Assembly: GCF_937988725.1 (NCBI RefSeq) | Contig: NZ_CALKHS010000003.1 | Coordinates: forward strand, 310,001 to 374,000 | DNA: 64,000 bases | From: an uncultured Castellaniella sp. | GTDB lineage: Bacteria > Pseudomonadota > Gammaproteobacteria > Burkholderiales > Burkholderiaceae_B | Reading direction: 5' to 3' | In this document: positions 9,689-17,813 of the stretch, in pieces | Layout: the number at the start of each line of letters is the position of its first letter | Numbering within the stretch: the stretch's first letter is position 1 | Made by a program: the position numbers and the translations under genes | Notes under the pieces: generated by a model | Database searches by the model: none | Told to the model about the DNA's origin: nothing | What the model saw: only the letters and a program-made list of their open reading frames with translations

Positions 9689-11236
9689 GGCTATTCCGTT
9701 TGTAACTGACATTATGCTAGCGGCGGCGTCGGCCGGCGGCGACGGTGAGCCGTCCGGGATGATCTCCTCGGCTTTTCCGGCGGTCCGCGGACCGTCCCGG
9801 CAGACGGAAATCTGATTGCGGCCGTTGCGTTTCGCCTGGTAGAGCGCCTGGTCGGCATGGGCCAGCAGTTCCTCGGGGCTGCCGTGGGGGCTTTCCGAAG
9901 TATGGGCGACCCCGATGCTGACGGTGATGGACAGGTCCGTGCCGTCGGGCAGGCGGATGACCAGCGCTTCGACGCAGGCGCGCAGGCGTTCGGCGATGCG
10001 GACGGAGGCTGGCAGCGAGGTGTCCGGCAGGGTGATGCCGAATTCCTCCCCGCCCATCCGGCCGAACAGGTCCTGAGGCCGGATGGCCGCGTGGATGCAG
10101 CTCGAGAATTCTCTCAGCGCCTGGTCTCCCGCGGCGTGGCCGTGGCGGTCGTTCAGATCCTTGAAGTGGTCGAGGTCCAGCATCAGCATGCCGGCCTTCG
10201 CGGCGCGAATCGGCGTGTTGCGCAGGCATGCCCGGGAATACTGCAGGAATGCTGCGCGCGACAGGGCCCGGGTCAGTGTGTCGTGATCCAGGGCCTGAGT
10301 CAGCGTGAAGATCTGGTCATCGCGCCCCGCCGCCGCGCCCGACAGCAGCAGCGGCGCGGCCACCAGCAGCAGGATGCCCAGATGCAGGGAGGCGGCCTCC
10401 CAGGGGGAGGCCTGCGCATCCGGCGGCGCGATGTAGGTGGGGATCCATCCGTGCGCCATGCTCAAGACGAGCAGCGTGGCGGTGCCGGCCGTCAGCCAGG
10501 CGCTGGCCCGCTGCGGGTAGATCCAGGCGCAGTACAGCAGGGCGGGGATGGGGAAGGCGATGGCGCCCAGACCGCCCAGCAGGAAGCACAGCCCGGTGCT
10601 GATCGCCAGGGCGACGAGCGGCAGCGGCGAGATCGGATGCCGCAGGCGCTTCAGCCACCCATGGGGGGTGGCGGCCCGGTCCGTTGACCGCGAACCATGC
10701 CTGGGCAGCAGCAGAAGGGGCGGCAGGAAGGTGCAGTAGCCCAGCAGCTGGCTGAAAAACCAGTTGGCGGCCATCGACGCCGGGTCGTCGCGCAGCTGGG
10801 ACCCGGGCAGCAGGGCCAGCGCCAGTCCGGCGGTGATGGCGGCTGCCGCCGCGCCGGCCAGCAGCACCCGGCCTATCGCCTGGGGGCTGCGCAGGCTTGC
10901 GGGCGCCCATCGGGAAATCAGGATGAGCCGGATCGCCAGGATTCCCGAGAGATCGATCAGGCTGTAGAGATTGGCGAGACTCCAGGACATGCCCAGGAAC
11001 AGCCGGGCGAGGGTCGGGCCGGCGTAGATGGCCAGCCAGAACGAATAATGCCGAAGGATCCGGAATCTCAGCAGCAGTCCCGCCAGGATGGCGTGCGTGG
11101 GCCACAGGATGGTCGGATCCTTTGCCGGAGCCATCGGCTGGCTTAGCAGGGTCAAGAGGAATGCGGCCGGCAGCACCAGGATTGCCCAGGCGCTGGAACG
11201 GCCCGCGGGTTCCGGAGGACTGTCGGCTTGGAACAT
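8951..11236 (-). CDS. MASE1 diguanylate cyclase in one frame with an OmpR-type response regulator
   Basis: One uninterrupted 761-residue frame. Residues about 12-290 are a MASE1-like membrane sensor with 8 or so hydrophobic helices. The GGDEF domain (about 310-475) has an intact GGEEF active site and an RPQD inhibitory I-site five residues before it, so c-di-GMP synthesis with product feedback is expected. A Pro/Ala-rich linker (about 480-520) joins a receiver domain (acidic pair EDD, phospho-acceptor Asp in LLLLDWELPG, Lys in YICKPCRP) and an OmpR/PhoB winged helix (MTPKEFELAALFL, RTLDTHLSNIRKKL). No stop codon separates the halves. Either this is a genuine membrane-tethered fusion or two genes whose boundary stop is absent; see the internal start entry. 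First gene of the FecR - CHASE2 kinase operon. Confidence 0.75.
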   Translation of the reverse strand: MFQADSPPEPAGRSSAWAILVLPAAFLLTLLSQPMAPAKDPTILWPTHAILAGLLLRFRILRHYSFWLAIYAGPTLARLFLGMSWSLANLYSLIDLSGILAIRLILISRWAPASLRSPQAIGRVLLAGAAAAAITAGLALALLPGSQLRDDPASMAANWFFSQLLGYCTFLPPLLLLPRHGSRSTDRAATPHGWLKRLRHPISPLPLVALAISTGLCFLLGGLGAIAFPIPALLYCAWIYPQRASAWLTAGTATLLVLSMAHGWIPTYIAPPDAQASPWEAASLHLGILLLVAAPLLLSGAAAGRDDQIFTLTQALDHDTLTRALSRAAFLQYSRACLRNTPIRAAKAGMLMLDLDHFKDLNDRHGHAAGDQALREFSSCIHAAIRPQDLFGRMGGEEFGITLPDTSLPASVRIAERLRACVEALVIRLPDGTDLSITVSIGVAHTSESPHGSPEELLAHADQALYQAKRNGRNQISVCRDGPRTAGKAEEIIPDGSPSPPADAAASIMSVTNGIAMTADTDDTPLIALLEDDPTQSAWLQRILQPAGFDCRAFDNGNDLLATLRTSDIFQLLLLDWELPGISGMEVLRWVRANVPSNPPVIFVTSRTLESDLVEGLDAGANDYICKPCRPAELLARIRAQLRPQHSHASQNASFRLGEFSVDTIARHIELRGEIIRMTPKEFELAALFLRHPWRLFSRDDLSALIWNREIPSTSRTLDTHLSNIRKKLQLGPASGALLSASYALGYRLELLDEQKPTTTP

Positions 11237-11410
11237 GAAATGCCAGGGAAGCGGTCATTGACTTGTGGGCAACTCTATCAGAATGTGTCCGCGTTTTTAC
11301 GTTTCTTGATGATTTTTGATGATTGCCTCCAGGCTCGATCAGGACGGAGTCCCGGGGTGGAATCTTCAAATGTAAATGAACGTAGCGGCATGCCGAGGGG
11401 CCGGGACGCG

Positions 11411-11968
11411 CTACAGCCATTGGCTGACCCAGGGCCAGGCATGCATCAGCGCGGCCGTCATGGCGATGTAGCGCAGCAGCTTGCCGATCGCCATGTAGGC
11501 GACGCAGGGCCAGAAGGACAGACGCAGCCACCCCGCCACGGCGCAGAGCGGGTCGCCGACGGCAGGCAGCCAGGACAGCAGCAGGGCCGGCGGGCCGTAG
11601 CGCTGGAACCAGTCCATGATCAGGCCGTGCCAGCGGCCGCCCACCGGAGATCGCGCCGCCTGGCCGCCGGCGGAGGGATGGTGGGTGTCTTCGGCGTTCC
11701 GGCGCCAGTGCTGCCAGGCGGTCTGCGCCCCGGCTCCCATCGCGTAGCTGATGGCCCCGCCGATCGTGTTGCCCAGGGTGGCGACCAGCACGGCGGGCCA
11801 GAACATGTGCGGGGCGATCTGGACGTAGCCGAAGACGGCGGGCTCCGATCCCAGCGGCAGCAGCGTCGCCGAGACCAGGCTGATCAGGAAGATGGCGGGC
11901 AGACCGATTTCCGGCAGCGCCAGTGCGGCCAGGAGGGCGTGTATCGAGGATTGCAGCCAGGCTTCCAT
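11411..11968 (-). CDS. YqaA/DedA-like (VTT domain) inner-membrane protein
   Basis: A 185-residue membrane protein with hydrophobic segments near 10-40, 50-80, 125-150 and 160-180. The motifs LGNTIGGAISYAMG and a later Pro-containing re-entrant segment (LLSWLPAVGDPLCAVAGWLRL) fit the small VTT/SNARE-associated family (E. coli YqaA). Members are implicated in membrane homeostasis and lipid flipping. A hydrophilic insert (about 88-112) separates the two halves. It is 39 bp downstream of dadA on the same strand and may be cotranscribed. The 174 bp between it and the cyclase gene shows only short AT-rich repeats (TTGATGATTTTTGATGA) and no gene. Confidence 0.75.
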   Translation of the reverse strand: MEAWLQSSIHALLAALALPEIGLPAIFLISLVSATLLPLGSEPAVFGYVQIAPHMFWPAVLVATLGNTIGGAISYAMGAGAQTAWQHWRRNAEDTHHPSAGGQAARSPVGGRWHGLIMDWFQRYGPPALLLSWLPAVGDPLCAVAGWLRLSFWPCVAYMAIGKLLRYIAMTAALMHAWPWVSQWL

Positions 11969-12007
11969 GGTCCGCAGAGTGTAATCCAGGATCCGTGGAG
12001 CGGCCTT

Positions 12008-13258
12008 TCAGCAGTTCGGCTGGAAGGGCGCGGGATCGATGGCGGGCGCGGACCCGTCCATCAGGCTGCCCAGCAGGCGGCTGCTGCCGCAGGCCAGCGT
12101 GAAACCCAGGGCGCCGTGGCCGATGTTCAGCCACAGATTGCCGGCGGCCCGGCTGCGCCCGATCAGGGGGCGGCCGTGCGGGGTGGCGGGCCGGTAGCCG
12201 GCCCAGGCCTGGGCCTGGTCCATGTCCGCCCGGGGCAGCAGTTCGCGCGCCTGCTGCCTGACCAGGGCGATGCGGTCGGCTTCGATGCCGTGGTCCGCCA
12301 CGCCGATGCCGACCATGGCGGCGATGCGCAGAGTGCCGCCCAGATTGGCGTACACCGTCTTGCGTTCGTAATCCGTCACGCTGATGGCCGGCGCCTGTTC
12401 GGGCGCGCAGGGCAGGCTCAGGCTGTAGCCCTTCAGGGGATACAGGGGCGCGCGGGCGCCCAGGGCCGCCATGAGCGGGCGGCTGCCCATGCCGGCGGCC
12501 ATGACGAACTGGTCGGCTTCGATAGATTCGCCGGACGCGGTCACCAGGCTGCGGATGCGGCCGCCGCCGCGCTCCAGGCGCCGGATGGGCGTGCGCATGC
12601 GCAGCGTGACCTGGTCCATGGCGGCCAGTTGCCCGAACAGGCCCCGCGTGAAGCGGGCGCAATCGCCCGACTCTTCGCTGGGCGTGTAGACGGCGCCCGC
12701 CAGCCGGGAGCGGACGGGCTCCAGGGCAGGTTCCCGTTCGATCAACTGGTCGGCGTTCAGGACTTGCTGGTCCGAGCCCAGTTCCGCCTGCAGGGCGACC
12801 TGTGCCCGGGCCTTTTCCAGCAGCGCGGGCGTGCGATAGACGATCAGCTTGCCGTTGCGGGCATGACCGAAATCGATGGGTGATTCCCGCTGGATATCGT
12901 GCAGCGCCTGGCGGCTGAGGTAGGACAGCGACAGCAACTGGGCGGAGGTGGCCGATGCCGAGCGGGCATTGCAGGCCCGCAGGAACTGCAGGCACCAGCG
13001 CCATTGCAGCGGATCGGCCCGCAGGCGGAATCTCAGCGGCGAGGCCCGATCGAGCAGCCAGGTCGGCAGATGCGGCAGCACGCCGGGCTCGGCCAGGGGG
13101 GCCACGTAGCTATAGCTGAGCTGCCCGCCATTGGCATGGCTGGCGCCGTCGGCCGGCTCGGCCGCGGTATCGACCAGCGTGACCTGCCAGCCCTGACGGG
13201 CCAGTTGCCAGGCCGACGTGACGCCGATGACACCGGCGCCGATCACACATGCATGCAT
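12008..13258 (-). CDS. dadA: D-amino acid dehydrogenase (DadA-like FAD oxidoreductase)
   Basis: Oxidatively deaminates D-amino acids to 2-oxo acids at the inner membrane, passing electrons to the respiratory chain. The 416-residue protein begins with the FAD-binding Rossmann motif VIGAGVIGVTSAWQLARQG and ends with the family segment GYRPATPHGRPLIGRS ... LWLNIGHGALGFTLACGSSRLL, both typical of DadA. The ATG giving MHACVIGAG was chosen because the motif must sit at the very N-terminus; an upstream in-frame start adds 20 non-conserved residues. It is adjacent to a LysR regulator and an amino-acid ABC transporter with a D-amino-acid transaminase, which supports a catabolic role. Confidence 0.88.
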   Translation of the reverse strand: MHACVIGAGVIGVTSAWQLARQGWQVTLVDTAAEPADGASHANGGQLSYSYVAPLAEPGVLPHLPTWLLDRASPLRFRLRADPLQWRWCLQFLRACNARSASATSAQLLSLSYLSRQALHDIQRESPIDFGHARNGKLIVYRTPALLEKARAQVALQAELGSDQQVLNADQLIEREPALEPVRSRLAGAVYTPSEESGDCARFTRGLFGQLAAMDQVTLRMRTPIRRLERGGGRIRSLVTASGESIEADQFVMAAGMGSRPLMAALGARAPLYPLKGYSLSLPCAPEQAPAISVTDYERKTVYANLGGTLRIAAMVGIGVADHGIEADRIALVRQQARELLPRADMDQAQAWAGYRPATPHGRPLIGRSRAAGNLWLNIGHGALGFTLACGSSRLLGSLMDGSAPAIDPAPFQPNC

Positions 13259-13343
13259 TTTCCATACCCATGAACAGAGGACAGGGGAAATTGTCGATCC
13301 GGCGCATGATCGTGACAAATGCCGATCACGCCATCATCCATAC

Positions 13344-14255
13344 CTATTGGTTATGGACTCGGCCCTTGGGTGCGGAGGAGGCGGGCGACAGTTCCGTGCA
13401 GATGTCGCGGGCGCAGTCGATGAAATCGCGATGCAGCAGGCTCAGGGGGTCGTTGGCGTGCACCATGATGTTGATGGGGATGGGCACGGGCGGGTCCAGG
13501 CGGCTGAGGGTCATGCCGGGTTTGAGCATGGCCCGGCCGGTCAGCAGATCCACGATGGCGTCGCCGCAGCCGGCCTCGACCAGGCTGCAGGCCACGTAGT
13601 GGGTCTGGACGATGATGCGGGTGTCCAGATCGATGCCCGCCTGCTGCAGCGCCTGGTCCATGATCGTGCCCACCTGGTCCCGGGTGTCCAGCGCGATCAC
13701 GGGCCGGCCCGCCAGTTGCCGGATCTGAATGGGGTTGGGGGTGGGCGTCAGGCTCAGGTAGGCCAGTTCCGTGGCGCCGATGGGCAGACGGCGCAGGCCC
13801 GGATGATCGTGATTGTCGAACGTGATGGCCAGGTCCAGTTCCTGGGCATGCAGGCTTTCGACCAGGTCGGGGCTGTGCAGGGTGCTGATCTTGAAGGAGG
13901 CGGCCGATGCCGGATGGAAGCGCTGGATGGCCATGGGCAGCAGCCCCAGGCCGATGGCCGGCGCGCAGCCGATGCGCAGATGTCCCTGGCGCCCCTGGCG
14001 CAGATTGGCCGCCAGCCGGCGCACGTGGGCCAGTTCCTGGCCCAGCAGTTCGATCTGGGGGCTGAGGATCTCGGCTTCGCGGGTGGGAACCAGCCGGCCC
14101 TTGACGCGGTCGAACAGCTTGAATCCCAGCTGGGATTCGGCGTGCGCCAGGGTTTTGCTGGCTGCCGGCTGCGAGATGTTCAGCAGGGCGGCGGCCTGGG
14201 TCAGCGAACCGGCCTGGCGGATGGCTTCGAAGATTTCGATGTGCCGCAACCGCAT
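13344..14255 (-). CDS. LysR-family transcriptional regulator
   Basis: A 303-residue LysR regulator: winged helix-turn-helix in residues 1-60 (MRLRHIEIFEAIRQAGSLTQ, NISQPAASKTLAHAE) and a substrate-binding domain from about 90 to 295. The longer frame starts at 14396, but family alignment places the start at MRLRHIEIF. It is divergent from the gltI-type transporter operon and has dadA downstream on its own strand, so it probably controls both sides in response to an amino acid. A candidate LysR-type site lies in the intergenic region. Effector unknown. Confidence 0.88.
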   Translation of the reverse strand: MRLRHIEIFEAIRQAGSLTQAAALLNISQPAASKTLAHAESQLGFKLFDRVKGRLVPTREAEILSPQIELLGQELAHVRRLAANLRQGRQGHLRIGCAPAIGLGLLPMAIQRFHPASAASFKISTLHSPDLVESLHAQELDLAITFDNHDHPGLRRLPIGATELAYLSLTPTPNPIQIRQLAGRPVIALDTRDQVGTIMDQALQQAGIDLDTRIIVQTHYVACSLVEAGCGDAIVDLLTGRAMLKPGMTLSRLDPPVPIPINIMVHANDPLSLLHRDFIDCARDICTELSPASSAPKGRVHNQ

Positions 14256-14306
14256 GGAGGATGCCTGGAGGAAACGGAATGGCGCCGGGCTGCGCGCCCG
14301 ACAGTC

Positions 14307-14331
14307 CAGCAGTATAGAGCATAGCCTGCTG
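14307..14331. promoter_or_regulatory. candidate LysR-regulator binding site
   Basis: CAGCAG and CTGCTG form a 6-bp inverted repeat separated by 13 bp (TATAGAGCATAGC). Position between the divergent lysR-type gene and the transporter, about 50 bp before the transporter's -10 box, is where LysR proteins usually bind. Not proof of binding. Confidence 0.35.
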
Positions 14332-14356
14332 TTATGGGACCCCGTGAAATTGCTAT

Positions 14357-14385
14357 TTGTTGGATCCCGGCGATCTGCTGATAAT
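14357..14385 (+). promoter_or_regulatory. sigma-70 promoter of the amino-acid ABC transporter operon
   Basis: A -35 box TTGTTG, 17-bp spacer and -10 box GATAAT preceded by TGCT give a good sigma-70 match. It implies a 5' leader of roughly 135 nt, which contains a 7-bp hairpin (GCCTGCC / GGCAGGC, 14450-14471) before the strong AGGAGG ribosome site. Confidence 0.6.
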
Positions 14386-14526
14386 GGATGGATCACCTTG
14401 CCGCTTTGCGGTCTGGTGCCGAGGATGACAAATGATTACACTAGCGGTCGCCTGCCGCACCCCTGGCAGGCCCGTTCCCGTCAAGAACGACGGAAACCCA
14501 ATAAAACAGGCTTTCTAGGAGGAACC

Positions 14527-15432
14527 ATGAAAATATTGCCTATCATTCTGGCGACGACTGTTGCAGTAGCGGGCATGACCACCGCCCAGGCTGAAACCAG
14601 CCGGATGGACAAGATCAAGTCCACGGGCGAACTGACGCTCGGGTATCGCGAGTCATCGATTCCGTTTTCCTATCTGGATGACAACCAGAAGCCCGTCGGC
14701 TATTCCATGGACATCTGCTATGGCATCGCCGACGCCCTGAAGAAAGACCTGAAGCTGCCCAACCTGAAGATCAAGCTGGTGTCCGTGACCTCCTCCACGC
14801 GGATCCCGCTGGTGGCCAACGGCACGGTGGACATCGCCTGCGGTTCCGCCACCAACAATGCCCAGCGCCAGGAACAGGTCGCCTTCGCGCCCACCACTTT
14901 CGTGACGGCCACGCGCTTCACCGCCCTGAAATCCTCGAACCTGAAAGACCTGGCCGACTTCAAGGGCAAGACCGTCGTCTCCACGTCGGGCACCAGCAAC
15001 CTGAAATGGCTGACCCAGGTCAATGCCGAGCAGAACCTGGGCATGCGCATCATCCCGGCCAAGGACCACTCCGAAGCCTTCCTGACGGTGGCCAACGGCC
15101 GCGCCACGGCATTCTTCATGGATGACATCCTGCTGGCGGGCCTGGTCGCGAACTCCCAGAACGCCAAGGACTGGATGATCAGCGAAAAGGCCTACACGAT
15201 CGAGCCCTACGGCATGATCGAACCCAAGGGCGATCCGCAGTTCAAGACAGCGGTGGACAACGCCGTCAAGGCCATGATGAAGGACGGCAAGATCGACACG
15301 CTGTACAAGAAGTGGTTCATGTCGCCGATCCCGCCGAAGAACATCAACCTGAACTGGCCGATGACGCCGGAACTGAAGAAAGTCATCGCGAATCCCACCG
15401 ATTCGCCCAACCCCGCCGACTACAAGCAGTAA
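14527..15432 (+). CDS. gltI: periplasmic amino-acid-binding protein (GltI-type)
   Basis: Solute-binding component of a polar amino-acid ABC importer, 301 residues. A signal peptide (1-22, ending TTAQA) leads into an SBP_bac_3 domain with TGELTLGYRESSIPFSYLDD, VDIACGSATNNAQRQ and GKTVVSTSGTSN. Closest known type is the glutamate/aspartate binding protein GltI. A perfect AGGAGG lies 4 nt before the ATG, which excludes the much longer upstream frame. First gene of the gltIJKL-like operon; a hairpin follows it, giving probable excess of binding protein over permease. The substrate may be a D-amino acid given the neighbours (inference). Confidence 0.9.
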   Translation: MKILPIILATTVAVAGMTTAQAETSRMDKIKSTGELTLGYRESSIPFSYLDDNQKPVGYSMDICYGIADALKKDLKLPNLKIKLVSVTSSTRIPLVANGTVDIACGSATNNAQRQEQVAFAPTTFVTATRFTALKSSNLKDLADFKGKTVVSTSGTSNLKWLTQVNAEQNLGMRIIPAKDHSEAFLTVANGRATAFFMDDILLAGLVANSQNAKDWMISEKAYTIEPYGMIEPKGDPQFKTAVDNAVKAMMKDGKIDTLYKKWFMSPIPPKNINLNWPMTPELKKVIANPTDSPNPADYKQ

Positions 15433-15465
15433 TCCGTAGTCCTCAGGGAAACACGGCGAAAGTGG

Positions 15466-15499
15466 CGGCACCTCCCGGACCCGGCGCTGGGGGGTGCCG
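15466..15499 (+). terminator. hairpin between binding protein and permease genes
   Basis: An 11-bp stem (CGGCACCTCCC / GGGGGGTGCCG, one wobble pair) followed by TTTGC. Such hairpins after the first gene of ABC importers protect the binding-protein mRNA or partially terminate transcription. Confidence 0.5.
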
Positions 15500-15562
15500 T
15501 TTGCATCACAGGCGCCCATGGCTGCAGTCTCTGCGTCCATGGGCGCCCCACAGGATATCCAT

Positions 15563-16303
15563 ATGAATTACCACTGGAACTGGCTGATTTTCTGGGCGGA
15601 CGCCCCTGATGGCACCGGAACCTATCTGCACACCCTGATCCGGGGCGCGTACTGGACGCTCGGCGTGTCGGCCCTGGCCTGGATCATCGCCCTGGTCTTC
15701 GGCGTCATCATCGGGGTCCTGCGCACCGCCCGCGTCGGCTGGGTCGAACGCGTGTGCGCCGGCTACGTCGAACTCTTCCGCAACGTGCCGCTGCTGGTGC
15801 AGATGTTCTTGTGGTATTTCGTCTTTCCCGAAGTCGTGCCCCAGTCGCTGGGCAACGCGATCAAGCAGGCGGATCCGGTCTGGAGCACCTTCTGGACGGC
15901 GACCGTCTGCCTGGGGCTGTTCACCTCGTCCCGGATCGCGGAACAGGTGCGGGCGGGCATCACCGCGCTGCCGCGCGGGCAGAACATGGCGGGCACCGCG
16001 CTGGGCCTGACCCGGCCGCAGGTCTACCGCTACATCCTGCTGCCCATGACGGTGCGCATCATCATGCCGCCGCTCACGTCCGAGGCCTTGAACCTGATCA
16101 AGAACTCGTCGATCGCCTTTACCATCGGCCTGCTGGAAATCACCGGGGCCGCCCGGTCCATGCAGGAATTTTCCTTCCAGATTTTCGAAAGCTTCACGGC
16201 CGCCACCATCCTGTACCTGATCATCAATCTGGTGGTCGTGGTGCTGATGCGCCTGATCGAAAAATGGATCAGCGTGCCGGGCTTCATCGGCACCAAGCGC
16301 TAA
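15563..16303 (+). CDS. gltJ: amino-acid ABC transporter permease (GltJ-type)
   Basis: Inner-membrane permease of 246 residues. It has the HisM-family layout, with about five membrane helices and the cytoplasmic EAA-like loop near ITALPRGQNMAGTALGLTRPQ that contacts the ATPase. Segment ELFRNVPLLVQMFLWYFVFP is characteristic of polar amino-acid permeases. The ATG giving MNYHWNWLIFW, preceded by AGGAT, was preferred to an earlier frame start at 15494. It pairs with the next gene as a heterodimer and with the GltL-like ATPase. Confidence 0.9.
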   Translation: MNYHWNWLIFWADAPDGTGTYLHTLIRGAYWTLGVSALAWIIALVFGVIIGVLRTARVGWVERVCAGYVELFRNVPLLVQMFLWYFVFPEVVPQSLGNAIKQADPVWSTFWTATVCLGLFTSSRIAEQVRAGITALPRGQNMAGTALGLTRPQVYRYILLPMTVRIIMPPLTSEALNLIKNSSIAFTIGLLEITGAARSMQEFSFQIFESFTAATILYLIINLVVVVLMRLIEKWISVPGFIGTKR

Positions 16304-16313
16304 GGAGACGACC

Positions 16314-17003
16314 ATGTTCGGATTCGATTTTGACGTCATCTGGCGCACGCTGCCCTACGTGCTGGGCACGGGCCTGGTGTTCACGGTGAAACTGACGGTG
16401 GTGGCCACGATCGGCGCGGTGATCCTCGGCACCCTGATGGCCATGATGCGGCTGTCCTCCAATCCGGTGATTTCGGGGGTGGCCGGGTTCTACGTCAACC
16501 TGATGCGGGCCCTGCCGCTGATCCTGATCATCTTCTGGTTCTATTTCCTGGTGCCCTACATCATTGGCTGGGTGACCGGGGCGGGCCGACCGATCGCCGT
16601 CGGCGGATTCACCTCGGCGCTGATCACCTTCATTCTGTTCGAGGCCGCGTATTTCTGCGAAATCATGCGCGCCGGCATCCAGTCGATTCCTTTCGGGCAG
16701 ATCGGCGCGGGTTATGCGCTGGGCCTGAATTACTGGCAGGTCATGGGCCAGATCGTGCTGCCGCAGGCGTTCCGCAACATGACGCCGGTGCTGCTGACGC
16801 AGATGATCGTGCTGTTCCAGGACACGTCCCTGGTCTACGTGCTGTCGTTGACCGACTTCCTGGGGGCCGCCAACAACATCGCGCAGCGCGACGGCCGGAT
16901 GGTCGAGATGTTCGTCTTCGCCGCCGTCGTCTATTTCCTCATTTCGTATGTCGCGTCCCGCTCCGTCAAACGGCTGGAGCGCCGCATCGCCATCGTGCGC
17001 TAA
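16314..17003 (+). CDS. gltK: amino-acid ABC transporter permease (GltK-type)
   Basis: Second permease subunit, 229 residues, with AAGGAG ahead of its ATG and a 10-bp gap after the previous permease. It contains the family segment YVNLMRALPLILIIFWFYFLVP and the ATPase-contacting loop RAGIQSIPFGQIGAGYALGLNYWQ. About five membrane helices. Works with the upstream permease to import a polar amino acid. Confidence 0.9.
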   Translation: MFGFDFDVIWRTLPYVLGTGLVFTVKLTVVATIGAVILGTLMAMMRLSSNPVISGVAGFYVNLMRALPLILIIFWFYFLVPYIIGWVTGAGRPIAVGGFTSALITFILFEAAYFCEIMRAGIQSIPFGQIGAGYALGLNYWQVMGQIVLPQAFRNMTPVLLTQMIVLFQDTSLVYVLSLTDFLGAANNIAQRDGRMVEMFVFAAVVYFLISYVASRSVKRLERRIAIVR

Positions 17004-17018
17004 GGACAGGAGTTATTC

Positions 17019-17753
17019 ATGATTGAATTCAAGAACGTCAGCAAGTGGTATGGGTCTTTTCAAGTCCTGACGGATTGCACGACATCGGTGTCCAAGGGCG
17101 AAGTCGTGGTGATCTGCGGCCCGTCCGGGTCCGGAAAGTCCACGCTGATCAAGACCGCCAATGCGCTGGAACCCTTCCAGAAGGGCGAGATCTTCATCGA
17201 CGGGGTGTCGGTGGGCGCCGCGGGCACCAATCTGCCGAAACTGCGCTCGCGCATCGGCATGGTGTTCCAGCACTTCGAACTCTTCCCCCATCTGTCGGTC
17301 ATGCGCAATCTGACCCTGGCGCAGATCAAAGTGCTGGGTCGGTCCGAATCCGAGGCCAAGGAACGCGGCCGGGCCCTGCTGGATCGCGTGGGCCTGAGCG
17401 CCCACATGGACAAATACCCCGGCCAGCTCTCCGGCGGCCAGCAGCAGCGCGTCGCGATCGCCCGGGCGCTGGCCATGAACCCCATGGCCATGCTGTTCGA
17501 CGAGCCCACCTCGGCGCTGGACCCGGAAATGGTCAACGAGGTGCTGGACGTGATGGTGGACCTGGCCAAGGAAGGCATGACCATGATGGTCGTGACCCAC
17601 GAAATGGGTTTTGCCCGCAGCGTGGCCGACCGGGTGGTCTTCATGGACCAGGGGGCCATCGTCGAGGACTGCGCGAAGGACGAATTCTTCGGCAACCCGG
17701 AAGCCCGTTCCGATCGCGCCAAGCATTTCCTGTCGAAGATCCTGCACCACTGA
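17019..17753 (+). CDS. gltL: amino-acid ABC transporter ATPase (GltL-type)
   Basis: ATP-hydrolysing subunit, 244 residues. It shows Walker [10 protein letters not shown] (about 34-42), Q-loop [10 protein letters not shown], signature LSGGQQQR, Walker [15 protein letters not shown] and switch His in VVTHEMGFA. All key residues are intact. Last gene of the four-gene transporter block; a strong intrinsic terminator lies just after it. Confidence 0.93.
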   Translation: MIEFKNVSKWYGSFQVLTDCTTSVSKGEVVVICGPSGSGKSTLIKTANALEPFQKGEIFIDGVSVGAAGTNLPKLRSRIGMVFQHFELFPHLSVMRNLTLAQIKVLGRSESEAKERGRALLDRVGLSAHMDKYPGQLSGGQQQRVAIARALAMNPMAMLFDEPTSALDPEMVNEVLDVMVDLAKEGMTMMVVTHEMGFARSVADRVVFMDQGAIVEDCAKDEFFGNPEARSDRAKHFLSKILHH

Positions 17754-17764
17754 TGGTGCGTCGG

Positions 17765-17793
17765 GCCGGCCGTTCCGGCCGGCTCTGTTTTTT
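17765..17793 (+). terminator. intrinsic terminator after gltL
   Basis: 8-bp perfect stem GCCGGCCG / CGGCCGGC with a TTC loop, then TCTG and six T. It separates the transporter from the aminotransferase gene 20 bp later, which would then depend on read-through or its own promoter. Confidence 0.8.
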
Positions 17794-17813
17794 GTTTGTG
17801 AAAGGTGTGAGTC

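Noticed and set aside
10317..13004. An 895-codon minus-strand frame across the cyclase, DedA-like and dadA genes
   Set aside because: It runs in another frame across three recognised genes and yields Arg/Pro-rich sequence.
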